From Aptenodytes patagonicus (Eukaryota; Chordata; Aves; Sphenisciformes; Spheniscidae), in assembly GCF_965638725.1 (NCBI RefSeq), contig NC_134951.1:70827568-70891567 (forward strand): a stretch of DNA of 64,000 bases. Direction: 5' to 3'. This document shows, one piece after another, positions 1 through 25,900 of this stretch (the first letter of the stretch is position 1; every line of letters starts with the position of its first letter). The position numbers were made by a program, and so were the translations under genes. The notes under the pieces are model-generated. The model made no database searches. It worked only from the letters and a program-made list of their open reading frames with translations, and was not told the DNA's origin.

Positions 1-2640
1 CATTGAAGAAGCAAGCTGTTTTTAAAAACCACAAGATAATTTCTTGGCCTGGCTGTCAGATAGCAAAACTTCTGGCAGAGCCCTTGTGCTTTAGGCTTTG
101 CTAGCGTAAGTGTATCCTGCACGTAAGGTGCAATATAGCTCCCTTTTACAGAAAGGGGAAAATAGTGGAAACCTGTGAATATGGAGTTCAGCTCCTCTCA
201 AGCCAGACCCATGCAGAGTTTATGCCGCAATGGTCTGAGGTGTCCCGAGAACCAATGCAGTGGGTGCTGCAGCTGGCTAGAGTACCTCCCAGGCAGTCGT
301 GTGCCACCCTGGCCACGAGGAAAAGAGATTCAAATGGAGGAAAGCGTGTCACTGGCAGTTTCTGGGAATGAATGCGTTTCTGGGTGGAATGGGCAGACCT
401 AAGACTTGCTGCTTCATGCATTTGAGGAGCAGGGGGGAGGTGTGAATCTTGAATATAATGCCTTGGTTCTTAGTTCTTGTTTTACTGTGGAGGAAGTTTA
501 CAAACCATTTCCCGGAATATAGACTAAAACATTCATGTCTTTGTTCTTTGTATTGGAACCTAAATGGTCAAATTGTGAAGTTTAGCTTAATACTCTCTCC
601 TTCCTTGCCTTTAGGTTTTGGCAAGCACATAACTTCTGCAAGCTTTCTAACGTGATTTATAGAAAAAGTGTACTTTTTCTGTTGTAAGAGACATCCAGAG
701 ATAATGACCTGATAACTGCTTGATTTATGCAACACTCTTTTAACAAAGTTGCAATACTTTTTTTGTGCAACAGGAAGTACCACGCTCAACATACCCCTGC
801 TTTTCTGCTAGATTGGGTAAAGCCCAGTTCTGACCCTTCTAAAAATACATCCAGCTGTCAGAAAACTTGGCTGTTCTGTGCTGAAACAAGCCACTTTGGG
901 GCAGGAAGGAAAAGGAATTTCAGTCAAGGAAAAGCTGAAGTGTTTTCAGACCCCAGCTCTTTTTAAAAAGTTGTGGGGTTTGGGGTTTTTTGTTTGGTGG
1001 TGGTTTTTGTTGTTGTTTTTTTTTTTAACAGAAACTCTAGTTCGTTATAACTAGTTACTTATGGCCCTGTTGAAATAGAATATATAAACTGTAGCCTACT
1101 GAATACAGCCCGCAGTGTCTAGCTGTGAAGCCATCTCATTTCCTCAACTAGTAGGCACTGACCTCTTTATCCTTAAAAATTGTGTTTGCTTAGTGACATT
1201 TTTCATACTACTATGCAGTTTTCTTGGTCTGCTTATGTCACTAAACTTTAGAGATTGCCTGTTATTCAGCAATGTCATACAAACGGTAATTCTCAGAGTG
1301 CTAATCAGGATGGTGCATTTTTCCCCGTCTCCCTTACCAACCCTGGGAAGCTCTGGCTTCCAGGTGCAGACTGCTGGCTTCTAGCTCACCAGTAAGAAAA
1401 TTTAAGGGAAACTACATCAAAAAACTAATTAAATATCCTAAAATCATTGTCTCTCTAGTGTCTGCTGTCCAGCTAGAGTGTCTCCAGCAATACTATAAAT
1501 GGGGAGGGTGAAACAGATCCTTGGCTGAGATCTTAAACTTGTTGAAGCACATGTAACTGCATGTTACATGTCTGTAACAGACTCTCAAGTCTGTCACACT
1601 TTCCTAACTTGCAAAGTAGTTTTAAAAAGCTCTTGCCTTCCATGCAGTTCAGCTCCCTATGGTGATGCCCACATCACTTTTTGAAGGGCTACTCTGCAAG
1701 TAACATCAAGGAAGTGATCCAGATACGTATGTAGTGGATCTTTCCAGATCTCGTCTCTGTCTAGAGCACAGTCTTACAGGTAGATGAGCTGTCAGCAAAC
1801 TACTGGGCTATAGGAACAAGCGGTCAAGAGTAGGAGGTCAGGAACTTTTAGGCTATCTCCTCCACTGAGAAAAAGGAACGTGTCCAAACAGGACTATTTT
1901 TACTAGTAAGTGTGCCATCCAGTCAACAGATGGTGTTTCTGGATCTTTCATCTGGTTAGTATTTACAATATATGAAATGAAATTTGTCCTGATGTTGGGC
2001 CATCGATATATTTTTGTCCTTCAAAACCAGCCTTTGTGCGAGTTTAAAAAAAGAATACCCTTGACTGAGAATACGTGCAGCTTGTCTTAATTCTCAAAAC
2101 TGCACAGGGAGCTTACTGCAGCAGCTGTGTGAAGCATCCCTCAGTTGCTTCCTCCAGCCAAATAATCTTTGACTGGCAGACAAAATCACTTGAGCCATTA
2201 GTACTGCTAACTAGTTGTAGTTAGTACTAACACCATTACAGACCATCTCACCATAAGCTTTGGTGAGAGAAGTAAATTGTCTGCTTCACCAAGTACAGTT
2301 TTAAGAAGGGCCAGTAGATACAAGGAAGCAGAAGCCCCACCTGCTGCCAGTGTACCAGTCCAGCAGTTGGTGGCCTGTCACTCGCCCTGTTTGTCTCTCC
2401 TGGTTTCCCCAGTAATCGTCTCCTCCTAGGAACTGGTGGGACAAGTAGCTTAGCCTATGCCATTGCTGTCATCTACTATGGCAGCTGTATATCTTTGTCT
2501 ACAAGATGAAATTAAGAGATGCCAGATGAGTAGGTTTAGGCTGTTGCCTGCACCCGCAGGTGATGCGGGACTTGAGAGGATACCTGGACCTCAAGTGAAC
2601 TGTTACCTACAATAACTTTTTTTTCACCTTTCTGTTGCAG
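1..2640 (+). other. EZR intron (5' end outside window)
   Basis: No coding sequence was recognised. A low-complexity T/G stretch lies at about 979-1028. The ORFs here are short and have no coding character. Confidence 0.8.
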
Positions 2641-17326
<14,686 letters not shown>

Positions 17327-17866
17327 TGACGCCTGTAACAAGAAGGCAGGACTGTGGGAAAGGCAGATCTTAATGCTGTATTCTTGTTTTGGGGTTTTTT
17401 TGTTGTGTTTGGGTTTTTTTTCCCTGAGGAGGGGTCACTATGACATTTAACAAATGTTCTCTAAACCCAGAGGTGTTTGAATCTCCCTTTCATACCTTCT
17501 ATTAAATTCGGTATAGTTAAAAACTCATCGTACCACTGATCCTGGTAACTTCCTTTGGCGTAGTGCCAAAAGGCCTTATGTCACATCTCTCTCTGAGCAA
17601 GACAAATTTTAATAGGCCATGCTTCTAGTTGAAGATACGTGTCCTGTGCAGGTGCTGGATTCAGCTCGGTCTAAAAATAAGCAACTGTGGGTGAATTTTG
17701 TGCCATATGTCTTTGTATTATTAGTTACAGCGTAAAGTCCAGCAGTTGAGAAGACAGGTTGTAGAACTCAGGATTTGCAAGCGCCTGTATGTATGTGTAT
17801 ACCTGCGTGCACCATGCCTCTTTTACAGCCTGTTTTTTGTCTTGGTCTTGATGCCCACCTTCCCCC

Positions 17867-17889
17867 ACACACACACACACACGCACACA
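17867..17889. repeat. CA microsatellite in EZR 3' UTR
   Basis: A CA dinucleotide repeat with one G interruption within the EZR 3' UTR. Confidence 0.9.
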
Positions 17890-18126
17890 AAAGAACTGAC
17901 AACACCTCAGAACTACTTTGTTTTAGATTGATTTAGGTTGATTTAGAAATCAGGCTTTTCCTGGTTGCTGTTCTCAACCGGAGAAATCCTGCAGTGATGG
18001 CTCAGACGCGTGGCACAGGGACACCGATACCCTCCTCGCATAACAACTAGGCAAATACTCTGTTGGAATCTAATACACTACTGTGTTTACATTCCAGCTT
18101 CATTACTGATCAGTTATAGTGTAGTA

Positions 18127-18146
18127 TTTATATATATATATATATA
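18127..18146. repeat. TA microsatellite in EZR 3' UTR
   Basis: About ten TA units followed by an A run. Confidence 0.9.
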
Positions 18147-18650
18147 AAAAACCTGCAATACTAGTTTAAAGGGAAATAGTTTTGCTCTGTATATTTTGTT
18201 ACTTTTCAGATTTAATAAGACTTGCATCTGTAAAAATACCTAAACAACACTGTAGTCTGATACAGTGCAGCTGATTATTTGCTATAAAGCATTATTTGTA
18301 AAGATCATTTTTTTACTTAACGAAAATTGTTATATGTACACATGATCCAATATATACAATTTTACTGCACCTATTTTTCTAACAAATTTTCTAATTTTTT
18401 TTAAATGTTTGATTTAAAGTTTCAGACTCCAAAGATGAAGGGACTGCTTGTTTATATCACAGTTGTATTCTCTCTAGTAGAGCATTTCTGTGACCATTCC
18501 TTCCCCACAGATCTCCTCCTTTCTAACAGATTTTCAAGGAAAGTGAGATACAGTATGTTGTCAGTGCTTCTCTTCCATTTACAACATCTATGCTGCTTTA
18601 TACTTGAGTTGAATCTTGTGTGGTTTTTTATTTGCAGCAGCGAACATCTA

Positions 18651-18656
18651 AATAAA
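18651..18656 (+). terminator. EZR poly(A) signal AATAAA
   Basis: The AATAAA hexamer is followed about 40 bases later by a GT-rich stretch (GTGTTTCTTGTGGGGGGTG), the expected downstream element. This makes cleavage near 18670 likely. Confidence 0.8.
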
Positions 18657-18670
18657 AGATCTGCAAAGTA

Positions 18671-19095
18671 ACAAAGGACTTGGAGTCAAGTGTTTCTTGT
18701 GGGGGGTGTATTTTGTGTAAGGTGTGCTACTGCCCTCTTAGTTCCTGAGCTTAGCATATGCATCCCCGTGTCTTAAGAGTTAAAAGCCATGTTGACCTGG
18801 AAAGGAAGAAAGGAGAACGCTTGCTGTAATGACTAGTGTGACCGTCTTCACCTGAGTCCCAGGGAAGAGGTATATAACAGCAGCACTGGCTACAGTTGTG
18901 TAGATGGAGTTTCTGCTGACTGTAACACTACATCTGAGGCAGAGTGAATGAATGGACACAGTAGTTAGGCCTTAAGCTTACATTTCCACCGGTTCACAGG
19001 AATAAATGATAAGTTTAGCTGAACTCTTACCCTGTCCAATCCATATGGCATACAGGACTTGTTAATACTGTCTTATGTGGGCAGCTGATAAGAAC
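18671..19095. other. Intergenic gap between convergent EZR and SYTL3 ends
   Basis: About 430 bases between the two inferred cleavage sites. I see no gene or repeat in it. Confidence 0.6.
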
Positions 19096-19116
19096 AAGGA
19101 ACTTCCTACAACTACA

Positions 19117-19122
19117 TTTATT
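19117..19122 (-). terminator. Candidate SYTL3 poly(A) signal AATAAA
   Basis: TTTATT on the plus strand, that is AATAAA on the minus strand, about 660 bases after the SYTL3 stop. An ATTAAA at 19334-19339 (minus) could serve as an earlier signal. The choice between them is inference. Confidence 0.5.
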
Positions 19123-19778
19123 CTATTAGCTTTGTCCCACACTCCTGCTGAGGGAGAATTTATACATTTAACTGGTTTCAAGCACCATGATACAGCATAC
19201 AGTTGAAGGGCATGAGGCCACAGGCCGGAGCTTTTTAGGGTCATGCAAAGTAATACTGGCACTGTAGATAATTCTGAAGCACAGAGGTGTCAGCATCACC
19301 CGTTTGCAGCAATCAGTAAAAGATAGGCTAGTTTTTAATTCTCTCTGAACACGTATAAAACATCAAGAGCAGAGTGAAAGCATGTAACTTCCTTAAGGTA
19401 ACAGCTATTTTCTCTAAGAAGTATTCCTATCTGTGATAAAATTAAATAAATACCATTCTGCTGTGCCCAGAAATGGAAAACTGCATATCATCTGTCTACT
19501 GTTGTCTTGTCAGCATAATGCATTTCAAACTGAGTTTGTCACTCCTGAAGAAACAATACTTAACCTTATACCGCAGCTGGAGACACAGATAACAAAGCCT
19601 TCACTTTTGGAGAAATAAAACCTTCAGAACGTCACACGCTTTCAAATGCATTACTCTCTTCCCCAAAAACTCGAGCAGGTACTGTTGCAGTGTACCTTTC
19701 CCCAGACCTGAAAGGTATGCGCCACTTGAATTTAAAACATCACACATGGGGAAGGAAAAGTTGTTGTGCAGTAATCTC

Positions 19779-19909
19779 TCATGACTTAAAGTTTTCCTTA
19801 TTTGAACACAGTACAAGTGTAAAGTCCATCCACGTGTTTGGACTGCGGAGCATTTCGTGCCATGGGAGCACTGACTGAGAAACGAGGTCTGTACAGCCAA
19901 ACGATTCCT
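19779..19909 (-). CDS. SYTL3: SYTL3 last coding exon, codons 570-612 (C2B end, extended tail)
   Basis: 131 bases including TGA, after CTTTCTTGCAG. It encodes [20 protein letters not shown] and then [13 protein letters not shown], which aligns with the human ending LQWQKVLSSPNLWTDMTLVLH. Translation then runs eight residues further (CSNKENFK, then S) before the stop. Phase with the previous exon gives a lysine across the junction, as in human. Confidence 0.88.
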
Positions 19910-22900
19910 CTGCAAGAAAGCAAAAGGAAAGGTCACAGGCTTACTTTTCACTTGGCCTTACCCAACTTCTGGCCCAACTGACTAGGTAACAACCAACCTG
20001 CTTCTCCCACTTCTATAGCAATTTCAGCTGTTCTGTAGCTCCTAAGGCATTGAGCACAATAAACCGTAGTTATACTTTTGAAGCATTATTTACATCCTGT
20101 TAAACTAGGAACACTCAGCTTGCAGCAAAGAAAAGTTTTTTTGGTTGTACAACTTCAAAGCAGAGGAGCGAGTGTGCATACTAAAAATAGCAGAATGGCA
20201 CAAAGCCTCCTGCTTCAGTTCATCTCCAGTGACTTTAAAGCCTTACTAGGCCTAGGGCTTGGATAGTCGTCTTCACTCAGAAGCAGGTAGTCCCTGCTCT
20301 AGCAGAAAGGAAAATGCTGGGTAGGACAATCAAAAGAAGCTCGTGAGGAAGCCTGCATAGCACTGCGTTATTACTAGTGATAATACCCCCCTTAAAGTGC
20401 ATGTTGATACCGTAACAAAGTGACTGAACCTCAATCTTTTTGAGCCTTTCATCTCAAATACTGAAACCAAAGCACGCACTTACTCTCTGGGAAGACGGGG
20501 TGAGAGACTCCATTGGGCAGGCTGCAAGTGATGATACTTCCCTGCTCAACTACCAGTTAAACAGGGCCTATTCAGTGAGCAGAGGGTTTCTCAGCCTTGA
20601 GAAAGAGGGCTCACTCTTATGTTAGAACAGAGCCCAGAACTCAGACATGCAACAGGCCTTTCTGTTTCACTTTCTGTATCTCCCATTGATTGGATTGATT
20701 TGTGGATGTAAAATAATAAGCACAAATATAAGCAAGGTTGGAGTCTACTAGATCATTAGTTCTTGTGCTTCCTTTTGATGAGATAGTAGTTAAAAGTAGC
20801 CAATTCATAGAAAACAGCTCAAGGAACAAGTCTCAAAATAAGCTCTAGATGAGTTGACTCCACCCAACTTTTCTGTGCCTGTCTTCTGCACGGCCAGGCG
20901 CTGGCCCTAAAAGTTACCACGCTAACAAACAGCTTTCCTGAAAACTCCCCTGACACCCTTGAGCTTCTGCACAGACCTGAACTAAAACACATGCATTGGT
21001 TCTTGCAGGCTGAAAGCCCAAGATGGCAAGCTGCTTAGGACAGGGACCGGAGCTGTATCTGTAGGCACATGACAGCAGGTAATAAATAGCACAGTGTAAA
21101 TATTATTATTTAGAATGTAAACTAAATGAATTTTTTTTTTTCCCAAATTACCTTCAATTTTTAGTGATAAAGAACTTACTTGCACCAAGCTTGGCTCCTC
21201 CTAGGAACTGATCGCTTGAGCTGAAAGCTGACTGGTCCCAGACAGTCAAGTGTAGACATGATTGCTGTAGCTGAGCTGGGGTGACACCATCAAAGACAAA
21301 CAAATGTTTCCACTGGGGACAGGCTTCTTTCTTCAGGACAGGAGACTTTCGCTTTACCTCTGCTTGGTCTGGAAGGATAAGACAACTTCCCAAAAACAAT
21401 GGGAGTTCAGCAAGGTTACTGATTTCTCAACCAGAAAACAGAACATTTGCAATAATCAACTTGGGCCCTTTGGTTTGCCTTAAATAGCAAAAAAGTTCAG
21501 CTGAAGTGCAAGGCAGAACATGGTGCTAGTGTGTTTATTTGGGACTTGCTCCTTTTCCTGTCTGCCTTCAGCGTGGGTGCAAGTAGGCTCTTCTGATTTG
21601 CTTTTCCGTTGCTGTCACTGACTGCTGAGGGAGTCTTTACTCCCCGTTCTGTTAGCCACTACTGCCTGAAACTTGCCTTTCAGTAGATAAAATGCTCGCC
21701 CATGTCACTGAAGATAGGTGCCACAGCAGGTGAAATAGCTTTGAGATGCTGTAAGTGTACCCCAGTATCATACTTCCGATGGCATCTGATGCCTGACAGT
21801 GAGAAAGTAAAATGATCCCACATACAAGCTACTCAGCACATTGAAGAAAAATTCAGTCCCTCCTCTTTTAAAATGTCTAGAATGAAGACGATAAAAGTTT
21901 CCTTTTCAATGTATCCAAAGCTATATTTAATTCTGCAAAGGCACAGCTGAAAATAGGAAGGAAAATACCCTCTTGATTTGCACTTTTCTTTTTCCTCTCC
22001 TAATATCTAAAAGCAGATACTTAAACTAGTGAACTCCAAATTTTAATGACATATTAGTAAATTCTGAAGTTCCATTCAGGACCCAAAGAGCACATGAGAC
22101 CCGTCACTGCCTTGCTGAGTGCTGCTGTTGCGCAGACACCCCAATGTCACCATTACAAGGAAGTCTGACTAAGAGTGTGGACAATGCCACTTTCACATGC
22201 CAGTCTCCTGATGAAAACACGTTAATACATAACTTTGCACAAAACATGCGTGACATTTTCTATTTGAAGTGTTAGATCTCATACATACCCTTTAACAAAT
22301 GAGTTCAGCATTCCAGCAGATCTCAGCATGGGCAAGTTCTTGGCCCCAAATATCATAACCTGAAGCTGGCAGTTAGGAACATCTTGGTCTTTTTTTCCTG
22401 AAACAGGAGCATTTACCACATTAAATAACCAGTTAGTTCGGCTGCTAGCCTAAGATGCTGCTATAACTAAGTGGGAAAATGACTAAGCAGTACTGCTGCG
22501 ATAAGGACTCACAGTGCTGTATTAGGATCATTTGAAAGATTTTTAACCTGCTTGTACAGGTTTGCTTGTACAAAAAAAAGCAAGCAATAAGTAGCAGGTT
22601 GCTTTGTGATTCCTGTTCCAAACATAGTTTTTTCTGTTGTATTTGTGAAAAGTAAACACAGGGCAGTACCCACAGGAGTGTTTCTCTGAAACAAAACCAG
22701 AAGCAGGAGAAACAGCCAAACCCAGGGTGTGATACCGCTACTCTGTTACAGCTGCAGTTACAGAGCAGAGACCCAGGCATGCATAGGGAGAAAAAATGGA
22801 AGAAAGTAAGCTGGTAACTTTGGGGTCATCTAGAAAAGAAAAGGGAAAAAAAATTAATGTAACAGCTAATTAGATCTTTCTGTTGGTCTCTACCTGTTGC

Positions 22901-25900
22901 TATGATCCTGAACACAGAGAGCACTACTAGAGCTCTGAACGTCTGCATACCTCACTACGATCTCGGGAGGTGAGGAAAATGAGGTTGTCCTATCCCCTCC
23001 CCCCAAAGTGTTTATTTTACTCCACCAGCAGGTGCTAGCTCTGACACACTACAGCAATACTTCGTGTACCTTACAAGTCTTTCATTACCAAAAACTGAAT
23101 CCTGACTGTACATTTTGAACCTAACATCTTCCAAGTGAAACAATCTCTCTAAAATGAGACCACTGGAGGAAGCCAAGGGTGCTGGTCTGGGTACCCTTGC
23201 AGCCATTTCCCTTTCACCTTTTCCCTAAATTGGCAGTCTCTGCCTTGGGCAGTAAAACTGCTGCATCACCTCCAGAATAAGGTCTACTGGCAACACCATG
23301 ACAGGCACAAACAGCTGGATGCATCATACTGCTGCCATTGTAATGTGCAGCTTTTGTTGGCATTACAAAGAACAAAAAGATGAAATTGGCAAATGTTTGG
23401 ATTTTAAGGAATTTAAAATGTAATACACCACAAACCACAGTTTGCAGTAGCCATTAACAACGACATACAGGAATATTATATGGACGTGATCAGTCCTTCA
23501 TTGATCTCAATTCTTTTCTAGCCAAGGGATTCATGTATGCTGAAACATTTTATACCTTCAAACTGGAAATTTTTATACTGGGCTGGTACTGACAGTCTTG
23601 CAGACACGAGGAGTTCGCTGCTGTACTGGATAAGCTCATCTTCAGGCTTTTCAAGCTGAAGAAGGGGACATACAGAAACCTGCATTACTGCAATCGTTCT
23701 ATTCCACATCATTCTCACAGCTTATTTTTGCAACATGTCTTACTAATGGGCTGGATTGACAGCATTCTTCCCTCCATGACTTCAGAAGGCTGATCTTTTT
23801 CATAGCTTTCACTACATCCTGCTTTTAAGATACAACTAAGCACAAAAATTAAGAATCACCTTGGCTTTGAGCTGGTACCAGTTGAACAACTGCATTGAGT
23901 CATCTTCAAAATTCCACGCTGCCAGTGGAATCACCACTTCCCCCAAAAACACCCTGTATTTGAGTGCTCCTGCATGCCACACGGAGATCTGAAGCTGCCG
24001 ACTTCTCAGCTGTGAGTATTCAATCTTGTACTAGAAAGATAAACAGCATTTACAAACCAATACACAGGATGGATGCAGGCCCATGCTCATAACCTGCTCA
24101 AAGGAAGCCCAGCCGCAGCATGGCTGAAGGCATCTGGATGCAGACAAAACCATGTTGTCTGAACGTGCTTTGCAATTTGCGTATTACCCCACTACTTAAA
24201 TGCTAAATAATGCTCATCCAAATATGAAACAACATTCCAGGAATACCTTGGCCTGCTTTGCTGAAGATTTTGATTATTAATTCAGAACTTTAAATAATTC
24301 TTGACCATTTTTGCTGGGGTTCTTTTATATTTCTGTTTTACACTCCCAGCAGAATTTGGCTGCTCTGGAGGCCAGTTCAAGATTAAGACACCTAACAAAG
24401 GTGCTAAAACTTCCATTCTGGTCAGTGGACATCTCCTCAATGCAGTCAGTAGGAGCAAGGAAGTAATTCAGCAGACCACTAAATAAAGCCCTGATCTACT
24501 CCCAAAACATAGTTAGAGCCCTTTGAGACATTGTTAGGTATCTAATATACTCACAAGACTGGTAAATGTGATATCCAGCCTACAGGTGACCTGCACCCAC
24601 CTGGACTGAAAGCTGGAGGCCATGGCATGGATGAGGACACCGCTACCCACATTTAGGCTGCAAATCACAAGCTGGGTGTAGGCTCTGGGGCGAATCACCA
24701 TGAATCACCCTGGGCTCCAGTGATTCCCAAGAGCACTTACACACCTTTCACACATGCAGCCACCTAAACGCAGGTCCCTTAATTTGCAGCTGAATCCCAC
24801 TGAGCTGGACCTGTCATGATGTAGTTTACCTGGACTAGCGCTATGCTCTTTTGACCATTTCTGCTACTCTGCTATTATTCTACTAATGTAATAATAATTA
24901 AACTAATTAAAAAGATTTCTAACTAAACTACCTTTAGTGTTCATGCAGCCAGCTCAGGCATGGCTCTCACTCTTCCTTTATCAGTTTTGCATGACTGGCA
25001 TTGAAAAGGGACTATAAAATTAGGACCAATTATTCCAACTTCAGGCTCTTCTTTCTCCCAACTTAAACCCTATATACAGACTTTGGGATATTACATACGT
25101 TACACAAATCTTTTTTTGTTGTTATCGAATTTTGACAATGGTCTTTTCAAACATTTTGCCTGTTTCACTCACTACAAATTCTCCATGTTCATACACACTG
25201 GGAGATGGGGGTAATGCTGAAACTTCATGTAGTTCAAGGAGCAACAAGACGAGTTTGTCCCTCCATTAACTTTGTTTCACATCACCTCTTCCAAGACAAC
25301 ATGTTACTGAAGAATTCATCATCTCACGTGCTACTGCACACAAAAAATGGGTTTGTAGTGATCTGAGTATAAAACCAGAGCTGGGAACAACCAAACTAAT
25401 CCAAACTCTCCCAGCTGACAGTACTCAGCTTCACATTTCATTAAGTGTCTGTGAAGTGATAATAATGGCTCCTATTTTCTACACACAGTTCTAACAAGGA
25501 TGTGAGAAGTAACATTGCAAGGCATTAAGGAATTAAAATCGTAACTACTGTTCTGTGGTGGGATTATTAATGTTTGAAATTAGACACTACAAAGAGATGG
25601 CCTGGCAGTTGCATGGGGAAAAGGAAGCAGACAACATTTCAGAGGTGGTGGAATTCAGTTAGCTTTCAGCTAACTGCAGAGAGACGCTCCCAGTGGCACT
25701 GACAAAAGGGGTATCAGTTGAAAGGGATACTTGCATAAAATACTAACTGCTCTGCAATACACCCAGTTCCTGAATGTACAAAAAAAGCATCTATGGAAGA
25801 CACTTTGCTTTTGCCACAACTCAGAACAACACTGGAATTCATTAAGAGTGTTTTCATGGACAAAGGCAGACTCTTCTGAAGGTTTGCAATTTACCATTGT

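Larger units (their letters stand above)
17327..18670 (+). other. EZR: EZR 3' untranslated region
   Basis: About 1.3 kb from the stop to just after an AATAAA at 18651. It contains a CA repeat (17867-17889) and a TA repeat (about 18127-18146), and it becomes AT-rich toward its end. An upstream ATTAAA at 17501 could give a short isoform. The extent is inferred from the poly(A) signal. Confidence 0.75.

Noticed and set aside
20641..20829. Minus-strand ORF with QWEIQKV, considered as the last SYTL3 exon
   Set aside because: The exon at 19779-19909 matches the Slp3 ending over its whole length with the right phase and acceptor, so this resemblance is chance.
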